Assembly (NCBI GenBank): GCA_003024175.1
Contig: MDYQ01000661.1
Coordinates: 62,001-126,000 of the forward strand
Length of the DNA: 64,000 bases
Reading direction: 5' to 3'
Source of the DNA: Planoprotostelium fungivorum
Taxonomy: Eukaryota > Evosea > Variosea > Cavosteliida > Cavosteliaceae
Shown: piece by piece, positions 13,201 to 26,000 of the stretch
Layout of the letters: each line of letters opens with the position of its first letter
Position numbering within the stretch: the stretch's first letter is position 1
Notes under the pieces: model-generated
Seen by the model: only the letters and a program-made list of their open reading frames with translations
What the model was told of the DNA's origin: nothing
The model's database searches: none
Translations under genes and position numbers: made by a program

Positions 13201-16143
13201 GAAAGATTCCCCTGACCTTCACTTTGAACCGGACGACCATTTCGCGCAGTATCTCTACTGTATCGGGTGCTCTACTCTTGTCCTCCATCGTACCGTCCTC
13301 TCAAGTCTCTTTCCTCTCCTTCGACTCCACTTGGTGCGTATCATTCTTTCTTATCATTCAGATCATCCTGTCTGTTCGTCCCTCTCCCATTCATACAAAC
13401 ATTCAATCTCTCATGTTTCAACTCTGATGGTACAAAAGGACGGAGAACGAGGCCAGTTTCAACGGAGGAGGACTACTCCTATCAGGTCTCTTCACCCTAG
13501 TGCAGATCAACGGTGGTCTCTTCTCTTCCAACAACGCTAGCACCGGTGGTGCTATCTCCGTGGAAGCCTCGATCGGCAGTTGAACCTCTCTTCCTCCTCT
13601 TTCCATCACAATTCGGCCACACAGACGGCGGGAGCTCTCTCCATCTCTTCGTCCGTCTCTTTTCTGTCCATCTACAACACTTTTCTCCTCCACAACACTG
13701 CTCCCACCGGTGGTGCCCTCTCTAATATCGGAGCCATCGATGTGGTGATCACCTCCTGTGACATCTCGTACAACTCGGCCACGAGCACGTTTGGAGGAGG
13801 AATATTGTATCAGCCCAAGACAAACGGACTGGCTAGTCTGTCCATCTACAACACCACCGTGAGGGCGAATACGGCTAAGAGCGGTGGAGGATTGTACATC
13901 TCTCCGTCTACAACGGCCATTTTCACCGAACGATCTAATATCTTCCTCGGAAACTCCGCAACTTCCTTGGGTGGAGCCGTGATCATCTCCGGAGAGATAT
14001 CATCTGTGACATCTCGTGGGTCTACCTGGTCGTTCAACTCTGCATCAGACGGTGCCGCCTTCTACTCCACTTCTCCCTCTTTCACTTTCATCTCGGACGC
14101 CTTCTTCCTCAACAACAGCGTCACGGGCAACGGTGGAGCCGTCAGCAGCCTCAACGCAGGCAGCGTGAACATTGACGGCTCTTCTTTCAGTGGTAACAGA
14201 GCTGGAGGCAGTGGTGGAGGCCTGAGTGTCATCATGCGAACAAAGACAAAGAGAGCCGATGCTTCTCCTCCAGATCGAGTCCTCCTCAGCAACTTGACTT
14301 TCGTAGAAAACAACGGAGCCAACGGTGGAAGGACTCAACATGTTCACTCCCAGCACGAACTCCAGAGAGGGAACGATCGTGTTACAGAAGAGTCTATTTC
14401 GATACAACGTGGCCGGCAACGGAGGTGGTGTGGCTACCTCCACCGGTGCTTCCATCTCTGACGTCAAGTTCAACGGAAACGCAGCGAATTCGGGCTCCGC
14501 CTTCACCGTCACGAATTCACCCGGAGGTGAGAAGTCATCCTCTCTCTCTTCGTCTCACACCATACAGACGTGTCTCTGTCCAATGTAGACTACGGTGACA
14601 GTCAGATCGCATCTGTACCGAAGAACGTCACTCTGGGAGGTGACGGTGCTAGCTCCCTCACAGTCGACTGCGGTCAGGGCTACACGTCCAGCAGCGACAA
14701 CGGAGTCACCTCCTGCATCGCCTTGGCTTCCGTTCATAAGGCGAGTTCTGGTCTGGCCACGCCCGTCATCATCGGTATCTCCGTGGCCGCCGCCTCGATC
14801 ATCATCATCATCATCGTGGCGGTGGCTCTACTCATTCGAAGCCGAAACGTACAGAGTAGGATGAGACCCGTGATGGAATTCGATCTGCAGAGCTTCACGA
14901 CGGCGTTGCCAAAGAGTACCGTCATCGAAGAGGCTGAGTTGAAGAATCTGGTTCAGGTGAGAGATGGAGGGTCACGATGGATGATGACACTTTGATAGAT
15001 CGGACGTGGTGCATTTGGTATCGTCTACAAGGCACACTGGAGAGCTGCCGATGTAGCTGTGAGTCGATCTCATCTCCTCGCATGAATACAAGCTGAAGAG
15101 AGGTGCAGGTCAAACAGTTGTTGAATCAAGATCTCCTGGCCAAAGAGGAGATCGAATCGTTCGTACGCGAAGTCCAACTATTGGAGCGATTGAGACCTCA
15201 TCCTAACGTCGTCTTGTTCTTGGGTGTCATTCCACCTCCCAACTTGGCTCTCGTCACGTGAGTTCCTATCTGTCTGTCTCTCCTCTGATTCGTTCTCTCT
15301 AGTGAATTCTGTGAAGGAGGTGACCTCCTCAGCTACATCGAAGACCACGTGAGTCTGATGCGTTGATGATGATGCTGATGATGCAACAGAATCCCAACAT
15401 AGAGATGAGGACCAATTTCATCTCGGACATCGCTGTTGGTATGCTCCATCTGCATAACGAGAACATTGTGAGTTTCGTTCGTACGAGAAGAGTCTGACCT
15501 CTTTCCAGATCCATAGAGATCTCGCCGCTAGAAACGTGAGATCAAATCATCGACAGTGTAATACATCCATACTGACAATCATCAGATCCTTCTCACTGGC
15601 TCCCTACGGTGCAAAGTCACCGATTTCGGTTTCTCTAGAAAGACCGAATCCTCGGAAGAACAGACCAAGTGAGGATCTCTTTATGATGACTTTTCTCTGA
15701 CCACGTCAGGACGACGTCCACCGTGGGACCTCTCAAGTGGATGGCACCTGAAGCCTTGACCCAGAAGGTCTACTCGAACAAGAGCGACGTCTACAGTTTC
15801 TCCATCACCATGTGAGATGTAGACGAATGCACGAAGGTTCTGACAGAGAACAAGGTGGGAGATCTTGACGGGGGAGGAACCATACATGGACCTCAACGTC
15901 ATCGATGTGGCCATCAAAGTGGCAACGATGGGGCTGAGGCCGGCGGTGCCCGCTGGATTCGATCCGAAGCTGGAGAATTTGATGCGAGTGTGCTGGGAGA
16001 CAGATCCAGCGAGACGCCCCGATTTTGCGGCCATCAGTGCTCATCTCGCAAACAAGACGGAAGAACCTCAACCGCTGGTGCCCGCTGAACAGCGTGACGA
16101 TGAGATTCGGTACACCTACATCTCTGAACCGAACGCGACATAA
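1211..16143 (+). CDS. Giant IPT/TIG-repeat receptor tyrosine-kinase-like protein
   Basis: Single-pass receptor kinase of about 4,450 residues from some 30 exons. The start at 1211 gives a signal peptide (HLLLVCLVAVLA). Then come Cys/Ser/Asn-rich ectodomain exons, a first IPT unit (about 2640-2920), a PAN-like module (CRQKCISTAGCKSWVYDSC, about 3040), an MRH-like module (3250-3700; GGCGASRKTVMALVCD, then CTYNFVFRFNC) and about 25 more IPT/TIG units (3904-10450; core GG-x-I-x-G-x-NFG). A short LRR stretch (10560-11120) leads to a right-handed beta-helix-like region rich in NNxAxxGGA turns (11280-14520), a TM helix (about 14760-14830) and the kinase (14996-16110). The kinase has GRGAFGIVYKAHW, VAVKQL, HRDLAARN, DFGFSRK and WMAPE, so it should be active; HRDLAARN is the tyrosine-kinase form. 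Two one-base frame displacements occur in the beta-helix part, near 13580 and 14327. IPT and MRH modules suggest carbohydrate or cell-surface ligand sensing, by inference. Confidence 0.85.
2510..2584. repeat. 19-bp tandem repeat (4 copies) inside an intron
   Basis: The unit CATGATCTCATCATCACAT repeats about four times without spacers. It lies in the receptor-kinase intron between the exon ending near 2413 and the one starting near 2608. It is low-complexity intronic expansion; contiguous units without unique spacers rule out a CRISPR array. Confidence 0.9.
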
Positions 16144-16504
16144 AAGTGTGATTCGTCGAAACGAAGCGAGATATGTGTCACCGTGTTCTCATCTGAGGTG
16201 TCGATGAGTTCATATTTGATCATCTGTATCGTTGTGAAGTTGTCGACAGATACAAGGTGTGGATTGTTTTTGACATATGATATCGAAAAATAGCTGTGTA
16301 GACAAACATTTTTCAACATCAGATCCTCACATTTTCGTCCGATGCAGCCACAAGAGGACATAGACGATTGCACAACCTGAGAGTTTCCTCCCCGTAAGCC
16401 GGTGGTAGTCAACACCGCTATCCAGGATGAGACTCAACCACTCATTATCCATCGTGATCTAGAAGGTCTTTAGACATCCCATCCATTCGTATTCACGTTT
16501 ACAG
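16144..16504. other. Intergenic region after the receptor kinase
   Basis: It holds the 3' flank of the receptor kinase and probably the promoter and first exon of the next membrane protein. Candidate starts at 16343 and near 16420 do not join in phase to the exon at 16505, so none is chosen. Nothing else is recognised. Confidence 0.4.
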
Positions 16505-17287
16505 CCGGAGCGTCATCCAATCAAGAAGAAGGAACGGAAACAGTCGATAAGAAGGGAATGATCTTGTCCCTCGTCATTCTCATCGGTTCCATTCCGGCCT
16601 TGATTGGCGCTTGATGTTGGCCTGCGCTCGTCATCGGTCTCATTTCAGGAACCGTAACGAGCAGCGCCAGAGTCCTCGGACACAAAGTCGCCTTCGGTGA
16701 GATCCATCTTCCCCCACGTGATAATGATGGTCTATCAGCCACGACCATCATCATGATGACCCTCTTAAACGGTTACATGTTGCGCTGCGCCTTCACCAAG
16801 CGCAGGCACGAGACATACCGTTGGATACCTCTACTACTCACTCTTCTCGCCGCCTTGATGGTGTGTACCTCCTCATCTTCCATCTTCCTCTAATCATTCG
16901 TGACGCTGATGACAGATCATGGCCGAACCCTCTAGACATTTATTCATGGATTTCGGTCTGTTATCATCTCAATTCTTCTCTGAATACCGATCGGATTGTG
17001 ATTCAGAGACGTTACGATGTCTATCCAGGGCCGGCATCATCTTCACCGTTCTCTTCACTTACATCGGCTTCGTTTTGTTGTTCTGGTTCGTCTTCATCTT
17101 TCACATCTCTCACGGTCATCGACTCCAAGTTCATGTCTCTCCATCTTCTAAGAAACAAACACACACGATGAAAACACATGTAGCTGATGCGGATGATAGG
17201 GGCACCATGTGGAACGCAGGCCTGTGGCCGAAACTGAAGGCCATACCCAAAAAGTGGAGACAGATCAGAGAGAACAGGAGAAAGTGA
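16505..17287 (+). CDS. Multi-pass membrane protein, 5' end unresolved, in-frame TGA
   Basis: Family not recognised. An exon after a CAG acceptor at 16504 reads AGASSNQEEGTETVDKKGM and then a hydrophobic helix (ILSLVILIGSIPALIGA). A TGA follows in frame at about 16612, and the same frame goes on with CWPALVIGLISGTV. Introns at about 16697 and 16861 lead to more hydrophobic segments, including FTVLFTYIGFVLLFWFVFIF, and a basic C-terminal tail (WPKLKAIPKKWRQIRENRRK) ending at 17287. Protein on both sides of the TGA looks genuinely membrane-spanning, so the stop is either a real lesion, a sequence error, or hidden in an atypical intron ending in TCTCATTTCAG. The position suggests nothing about function. 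Confidence 0.5.
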
Positions 17288-17661
17288 AAGGATGAGAACT
17301 GAAGGAGACACCTGAGATGGAGGGGGTTGCATTCGTGACGCTCTCCGGCGAAGCCTCTATGAGGTGCCGGGTGGCTGATGTCAATGGTGAATCATGCGAT
17401 CTCCTCCGTCTTAAAGGGTCTCCCGACCAGTCAATAAATCATCCGCTGTGTGTTTGTTCATGCATGGTGTGTTGTTTCTGTCGTGCGCACACTCCTCAAC
17501 GGAAAAAAGCGCGGGGATAAATATACATTTCACAGAAGCGGGACACAGACTCTTGACACGAGAACCAGTGATCTAAAACAACAACACGCGCACCTTCGAA
17601 GTATACTCTTAGAGCGCCAACGACTCTGTTGTGAATCACATTCGATATCGGATAGACTGGC
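17288..17661. promoter_or_regulatory. Intergenic promoter region of the C2-kinase gene
   Basis: No gene is seen. An AT-rich ATAAATATACAT at about 17517 is a plausible TATA element about 140 bases before the ATG at 17662. Confidence 0.35.
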
Positions 17662-20600
17662 ATGGACAGCTCCCGAAGCTCTTGCGCGACGTCGAGTGAA
17701 GACTTTGCGTTCAAACAGATCACACTGCATGGTGAATCACACAAATCAGAGCAATTGATCTACATACATCCTCCAAGAATTACAAAGCAGAGACTGAACG
17801 TATTCTAGTTCTATCGGGCCGTAACATTCAAAAGTCAGGAAAGATCTCCGCTGAGGTCCACTTGGCTGAACAGATTTATCATACAGACAGTAAAGATGCA
17901 CCGAACCCAGAATGGAATCTAGAAATCAACACGTGAGTCGAATACCTTCTTCACAACTCACCCCTGCTAGTGTAATCGATACCACCTTATCTGAAATCAA
18001 CATCTTATTTCAAGAATTCAACAAGGGTGGGGTGCTCCCCACTGCATTCGCCAAGATCACTCTATCGGCCGAAGAACTCTTCACTCACGAGGTGAAGACT
18101 TACTCATTCTCACATCTGTGACACACAGACTGAATCTCTCATCACAGATCGATTGCTGGATCACATTAAGCCCTCCAAGACATTCCGTTGGCAATGGTGA
18201 GACATGCCGCACGATGATACTGATCATATCATTTCCAATGTCGCGACTGATCGTCTCATCAGGCGTTCGTAATCCCAATACCTCTCTGGGTGAAATTCAC
18301 ATACAAGCTAAGATCGGTGACATTGTTGGCGGGAACAGCCTCTCCGGTAGCTTCTCTGGGGGCAGCTTGAACGGTTCTATATCTGCCTCCAGTTCAAGAG
18401 AATCTCTCTCTGCACTCTTATCTCTACACGAAGTAGAGAACGCCACACCAAAGATGCTGGCCAGCAGCATGCTGACGAGTGAGTCGAGATGTGGCTCGTT
18501 GTAGATGTTGAGATCTGACGTGAATAGTATTGGAGAAATACAAGATCAAGAGTGAAGGATTTTTGCCGGAAGACACGAGCAAGACTTGTGTGGCTTGTTT
18601 TAAAGCTCTGTTGAGGGCGACGAAATTGCATCAGGACATCGAGTCTTGCATGGAAAAGTGGATCGCAACAGAGGGTGAGACTTTCAGATCTTTTCATCAT
18701 CATCACGATGAATGGATGATCACCGTGTGATCGATCATCCATCTGATGTGATCACATTGATCGCACGGTGATCATCATCCACTGTGAAGATGATCGCGAT
18801 GACAGCGAGTTGACGATATACGTAGGTCGTTTCAATGGAGATCCAACGGAATCTGAAATGAAAGAATGTGGAGAGAGGTGATTCACCACCATATCAAACA
18901 CGACTGAAAGAGACAAAAGGTACAAACGATCACTGATGAACGATGCACATGAAAAAGTTGTCATCGATGAGATCATGATCGCATCGGGTCGATCGGGCAT
19001 CGAGATGCGAGAAGTCTGTCAAGATCTTATGGTTACCATTCTATCGGGGTGAAACTGACGTCATCACCGTACAGAAGAGACTGATGGCTCGTTGTAGATG
19101 GGGTCTGAATAAGGTTGTGGTGATGGAATATTCGAGAGAAGCCTACACGAAGAGATACGAGGACGGTTTCGTTCAGAATTTAGGACTCACTGGTCTGGTG
19201 AGTACCAAAAAATTCCCAGAATGATGCGGAGAAATTTCTGAGATTCTTCCAGGGAAAGAAATTTTTACCTTTCTTTGGAAAGGTGAGCCGTTGTACACGG
19301 TTGGATTTAAGGTTTACGAACGACAGGTGGTGATCAGCACGGGAGTCATCTTGTACACCACACTGAGAGACACCTACGAGCAATACATAGACAACTATTT
19401 TCAACACCGCATCGTGTTCCTCAACAAACTACCCAACCCAGATTATTACGGTGCGATTTCATCTCTCTACAACCCGCCATCCGTACTCTGACCCATCTTC
19501 ACATATCATCACGAGGCAGACGACATCACTGACGTTGAATAGGGAGATTGGGTGGAGCCTGCTATGAATCCTTCATCATGAAGATCGGCAAGACAAAATC
19601 ACAGAAACGAAGAGAATTCCTCCAATTCGTCTTTCAATACGCCAACAGCGACGAGAAGCAGAGACCGCAGGCACCCAACAAGTACTGTCTTTCCTTTGAA
19701 AAGAGTTGGCACAAACTAACTCGATCACACAATCGAGACAAGTACATCTCCACGTAAGTCCTCGTGTTGATTTCAGAGCGGCTGACAAGACTAGTTTCAA
19801 TTTCCTCGCTCCTGCTGTGAGGCGATCGCCGTCGTTGGCTTCGATTCGAGGCCACGGAACACCTCTTCTGAACGAACCGAAGATGGGAACGCAGCCCACC
19901 TTATCTCACAGCGCGAGTGTTATCAATCTCAACAACAATGCCGTGGCACCGAAAGGTATGATCCAAGAGAAATGTTGAATAGTAATACTCTCACAATGAA
20001 AGTCAATCGTCCGAGAATGAAAAATGACAACATATCGATACCATCTGAACGTTTTCAGCTCGCTCCCTAGAGGGCCTCAGCTTCGGTCTCAGCTTTGGAA
20101 AGTGAGTCAGCCTCCTTCTCTTAACGCTGAAGATTCATCGCAGGAAATCTGCCACCCTGACCGACATCGAGAGGAAACCGGAACCATCGAACAGCCGACT
20201 GCTCATCTTTGACAACGACATCAAGTTCTGTGGTGTCCTCTACGAGTGCTTCTGCTCGGCCGGTGACGTTCTCATCCACTACACTCAGTTGTCAGATGAG
20301 AGGGCTAGGGGAGATTGTATCATATTGCCCAGCAACGCTTACGGTCTACACTCTTCAAACAAGGTTTATTTGGAGACATCATCGTGAGGAGTTCTTCTCC
20401 TCTTTTCACTTTTTCTTTTCCGTATGCATATTTTCTCCGTATCATTCTGAAATTTTTTTATCATGTGAAAAAAATCTCTGATGTGAAGAAAAGATATTTG
20501 GGCTCACAAGTCATGGACGACATAAGAAAATACATCGTGGACAACTACATGGGTGAAATGCCCCTCTACAACTCTTTCGTCCTATCCATCCGACACGACC

Positions 20601-22895
20601 GAGTCAAATTCGTCGTCTACACTGCAGCTCACGTGTACGACAAGGTGAGATCGAAAGAGTGATGTGACGCTGATGGTTCAGGTCATCGCCAGTGCCCAAC
20701 AGACGTTGTGGTCTGCTCTCTGTGCAGTGGATCGATACAATCGTTACTGTAACGATGAAACGATGAAGATCAACTCGGTGAGATATCCCATCAGTCACAT
20801 CAAACATCACATCAAATATCACGACATCAACGGAGAACATGATGAGACATCGAGGATAGAGACGTATCACATCGTCGATGTCATCGATGGATAGAGAGGA
20901 TGTTGATGATCGATCAGATCATCACGAAAGCCATTCTGGCACCCCAAGAGGGATATACAGCGACGGCACTGTCCATTCACAGAACATGGTTGAACTACTG
21001 CAGGAGTCAGAACAACTACAGGAACAAACCAGCCAGACCTGTCGTCAAAAACGTAGAGGATGCTGTGGCGAGAGAGAAAGAGGTGATCATCATCTCTTCC
21101 ATTCTTATCTTTTCAATAGAACATGATGATACCATGTGATCTTGTTTTGTCTCATTTTTCCAACTAAATCTCTTTATTTTGCTTAACTACTGAGTAGATT
21201 ATAATCGCAGCGGCCGAATTTGACAACCCCAAATGTGCCAAGGATAGATTCGAGACCATGCTCCTCCAGGGTTACATCTGTACGTATTCCCATACCTCGA
21301 AATCCTGACGAAATTTCAGCGAGAAGGGGCTACATGGATTTGGATGAAGTGCACATTCTATTGGAATATCTGACGGCACCGAACGTACAGGCCACGGCGA
21401 GAGGAAATTCACTCCGTCTACAAGCAGCCAAAGCTCTGGCAGATTACGCCTTCCCTGAGGAAACTACACCGGGGTTACGCAGTTTGATCTTGTCGAAGGG
21501 TGGAATGGCTCCCATTCTGGATCTCGCATCACATGCAAAGATTCAGGTCATTCTTATACCCTCCATCTTTCTTTACTCTTTTCTGCATGTTTTTACATAT
21601 TCATGTTTTTCAAATTGTTTCCAACCCTTGAATTTTTTTCGATTTTTCAGAACAAAACGGACCCACGAGGTCGAATTTCTCGACGATCTACAACAGTGTA
21701 GACGACGTAAAATTGAAACGAAACAGGTTCACCACGAGATACCCCGAGAAGAATTAAAATACAATAATAAGATCGCAGAAGGAGCTGGAGGCGACGTGTA
21801 CGTCGGTGAATGGAACAATTACGCCGTTGCACTGAAGAAGAGGTGACGTATGACATCTCACGAGACATCATCACTGACCTTCCCAGCGGTGAATCTTTCC
21901 TCGGTTACAACGCGGTCGATTTCCACAGAGAAGTCGCCATCATGAGGTGATCATCTACAACGATGTAGACGGCTGACCTCCCTCCAGTATCTTGAGACAT
22001 CCGAATATCATGATCTGTCACGGAGCTACCACGACCAACCGTGACGAGATGATCATCATCTCTGAATGGATTCCCAACGGTTCTCTCAGAGACGTACTCG
22101 AGCGTAACGAAGAGTTGACATGGTGAGTGGATGCCGCCAGACTCGACTGACCCAATCAGGCCGAGAAGGTTGACACTGGCCATACAGATCATGCAGGGAA
22201 TCGAGTATCTTCACTCGTTACAGATCATCCACGGTGACATCAAGAGGTGGGACATCGACGATGTGCATGGATGGATGTGTATCTGACGTGTCATAGTAAT
22301 AATGTTCTGTTGGATACGAATTCGCACGTGAAATTGATCGAGTGAGACATTTTCGTTCTTTTCTTTCCTCTGACGAGGAGCAGCTTCGGTGTCTCACGCG
22401 TTTTGAACGGAGAGAATGGAGCTCTGGGAACGGTGATGGAGATTCCGTGGGAAGGATCTGACAGAACGACAGACGCAGTGGCTGGCACCCGAGGTCTTCA
22501 GTGGAGAAGGAGAAGGCTGGCTCAACTATACTTTGGCCTCGGACATCTACTCCTACGGCATCCGTGAGTCGAGAACGTGAGAGCAACACAGACTGAACCC
22601 GTCAGTCTTGTGGGAACTCATCTCTCCCAACGGAAAGCTTCCCTGGGACGGGGTAAACGTGATGAAGATCCCCGAACTGGTCGTCGCCGGAGAGAGACCG
22701 CAGTTACCGAGTGTATCGTTCGTTCAGATCCCACAGCAGTACAGACACGTCATGACCAGCTGCTGGCACTCCCATCCTTCGAAGAGACCGACGTGAGTTG
22801 AAGCGAGAGAGAAGAGAGACTGACTGTTGTGAAGGGCTTCTCAAGTGGTGGGTGACCTCAGGCAATTGGCCAGCAAGTACCACATTTATCTCTGA
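17662..22895 (+). CDS. C2-domain protein kinase of the TKL type
   Basis: Large cytosolic kinase. The start at 17662 (MDSSRSSCATSSEDF) splices cleanly into a C2-like beta-sandwich (RILVLSGRNIQKSGKISAEV, NPEWNLEINT, NTSLGEIHIQAKIG). A Ser-rich linker and a long helical and mixed region of unknown fold follow (18530-21200), including WGLNKVVVMEYSREAYTKRY and KEIFTFLWKGEPLYTVGFKV. An ARM-like stretch comes next (NSLRLQAAKALADYAF, ILSKGGMAPILDLASH, about 21400-21545). The kinase (21750-22890) has IAEGAGGDVYVGEW, VALKK, IIHGDIKSNNVLL, LIDFGVSR, WLAPEV and CWHSHPSKRPT. Arg of HRD is replaced by Gly but the catalytic Asp is kept, so activity is plausible and probably not dependent on activation-loop phosphorylation. 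No TM is seen. The gene could be two fused models, but exon phases run through. An AATAAA lies just after the stop. Confidence 0.75.
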
Positions 22896-23003
22896 TCCGC
22901 ATCGATTCCTTGTAAATTGTACATGTATCATTTCCACAGAATAAAAGTACGATGAACAACCATTCTTCTATTTACAACGACTCCATTGGACTGGGATGCA
23001 CGT

Positions 23004-26000
23004 TCATCGCCCTTCGGTCGTCCACGTGTCCATCTCGATGAGGGTGATGCTCTCCCTCGACACGTTTGCATCTTCGTAAACCGTCGCATAATCTCTAGTG
23101 ATCGTACCGACGTAGCCTCCTTCAGTGGGTGATGCCTGAATGCCCCCCGCGTGGTCGTAGCCTTCTCTGTCGAGATCGTCCTCTGCGGTCTCGTCGGGTG
23201 GAAGGATGACGTGGGGTATAGATCGGAGGTCGGTGCAGATGTCTTCAAAGTTGGGGCGGGCAGTTGGATCTTTCTGCCAACAACCTGCATCACATCAGGT
23301 TGATGATTGACGATGATGATGACGATCGAGACGATCGGTGATGATCGTGACTCACGTTGCATCATGTCTGAGAGAAGAGGAGGAGAGTCTTCTGGTATGG
23401 TCAATCTCTCGTTACGGTGAATGACGTGAAAAGCGGCTTCGACTGCGGTGAGATTGATCCAAGGCTCTCGAACTTGTAAGATCTCCCATATCACCACCCC
23501 AAACGAAAACACTTTCAGTCAGTCAGCCCAAAATATTAATTTCTCCACCAATTTATACATCACGATCTTGATTCATATATATCACTCACTATCGGATTTG
23601 ATGGAATACTGTCGATCTGATATGGCTTCCTGTGATGACATCAACTTTGAAACAAGGATGAATCATTGAAATCGACTCACGGGTGCCATCCATTTGAGAG
23701 GACCCACTGGAATCGAGTCAATTACAGATGAAAATTAAGAATCTACTCGTTCACCCATGTTCTGAGTCTGCGAAGCTTCGTTCGTGTCATCCTGCTCGCG
23801 TGACAAACCGAAATCAGAGACTTTCACTTCAAGGTGTCTGCTTAAGAGAATGTTCCTCACGGCGAGATCGCGATGGATGATCTGAAATGAATCAATCTTC
23901 ACAATTCACATTTTTGTCTTCACCTTCTCTTTGTGAAGGTGTAACATTCCGAGGGAAATCTCTGAGATGTATCTGTATTTGTCTTGCATCGTGCTCTGAT
24001 TGGTCCTCAGGTGATTGTAGAGAGATCCGCCACCGCAAAATTCTGGAATAAATCAGCGATGGTGAGATATCAGGAAGGATAAGAGATCGATTCATCTTCA
24101 CACATGACGATGATCGTGATCGTGATGATGGACGATGATGATCACCTGTCACGAGAGAGAGTGGATGGGGTGGAAACGTCACACCTATCGTACATTAACC
24201 TTCACCATTCCCTTGATCATTACAAATCGATTTGAAGGTTCGACATCTCACCGATGAACATGACGATGTTGGGATGACTCTTCAAACCTTGCAGGATGGA
24301 TACCTTAAGCCATCAATTTCATCGTGCGAATATTTTTATCTCACTTCGTGGAGAAATTCTTCCATTTGCTTCTGTGTGACCAATTCGGATCGAATCTGTT
24401 TCACCTTTTTCGTTCAATTTGATATTAAATATGAAACACTCACTGCTACTTCAGTTTCTCTCCAATTTGCCTTGTAAACCACTCCGAATGCTCCTGAGCC
24501 GATCTATGAAACGAGATTGAGACGTATGAATGTGATATGACGATGAAGAGATATCAATTCTCAATACACGATCGATCTTACTCTAATCATGGAAAACAAA
24601 TGAGGATATCTGATTCCCACCATTTTCATGTCTTTCAAGTGATCGAAATCGATGAGTGACTTCTTCACGGTGGCCGTGTTCAATTTCGTAAAATCGATCA
24701 ACTTCAGTTGCCGCATGATCGATCTACGATGAACTCTCCTCCGATAGAAGAAGAATGCAACGCTTAGAATGATTCCCACGCAAGCGAAACCACCTCATTC
24801 GAGTCAGCCTCCTCTTTCCATTCCACATCAAACGATCGACTCACCCAGCAGACCACCCAATAGAGGTGCGACAGAGTCGTTCGCATTCTGCACAGAAGAA
24901 GGTAGCGAACCGATGGGATCTAACAGAGTGTAACCACTCTTAGACATGTCAACTGAAGAGATGTCTTCTAATATGCCGATCGTGTCGTTGACGGAACCCT
25001 CGTTAACTCCTTCGTACGGTATCACTCTTACAGTAGCGATGATGCTGCCAGACCTGATGGATGTCATTCTAAATCGACGTGTGTACACGTTCACCTGACA
25101 TCTGATAGACTCAGACGAGATGAAGAGACGTTGGACAGTGAGGACAAGGTGGAGATGAAGTGAAGAGCGTCGAATTTGTCGACGGAGCCCTCCATGTGAA
25201 AGTGGAGAAGCTGTGGGACGTTGGGCCCCTGCGTGGAGCAGATTGCGGAGCATTGTGCGAAGAGTTCCCACGAGATGGGACAACGTAGAGAATTCGATGA
25301 GATATCGCAGGAGATGTCATCAGGTAGGTCAGACTGTGTTAAATCAATTCCTCCACACATATGACGATTCGAGATAAATACAAATAAATTCGAGGAGTGG
25401 TAATTTAAAGATATATGACACTTACCGTTCTAGCGAGAGATAGATTGTTGCTGGACAGATCCAATTCAGAGAGGCTCGTAGATCCAAGGAACGAAGGAAA
25501 TCTACCGGAAAATCGATTGTCGCTGTCATCGTTCATCATGATATCTCATGAGACGTCTCACCTGGCGTTCAAGGTAACGAGGGAGAGTAGGTTGGTGAAA
25601 TCAGGAAGTTGACCCTCCAATCGATTGCGACTGTCACGCTCATCAGCGGAAATTTCCTCTAAATTTCAAACCTGATGTCGACGTGGATCAGATTCTTCCG
25701 AGAAGTCAAAGCGGGTAATTGTCCGGAGAAATTATTGTTGTGCAGTGACAAGTGAGATATAGACGACAACTGTGACAAGAAAGTGACATCCCCCGAGAAG
25801 AAATTGTCGCTGATAATCGTCAGGATGATCGATGGGATAGACCGTACCTGAGATCCAAAATCTGCGACAGATCAGATGCGAATCGACGATGTCACGTGCG
25901 ATGTCTCACCTTGGGGTCACTGATGAGCCTTCGGAAAGTTCCTTGTAACATGTTATTTCTGTTCATCATTCAGAACAAATGAGAGAGATGAGATGTCTTC

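Noticed and set aside
16590-16640. Selenocysteine decoding of the in-frame TGA
   Set aside because: The TGA is inside a hydrophobic helix with no redox context, and I see no SECIS-like element. A mutation, error or intron is more likely.
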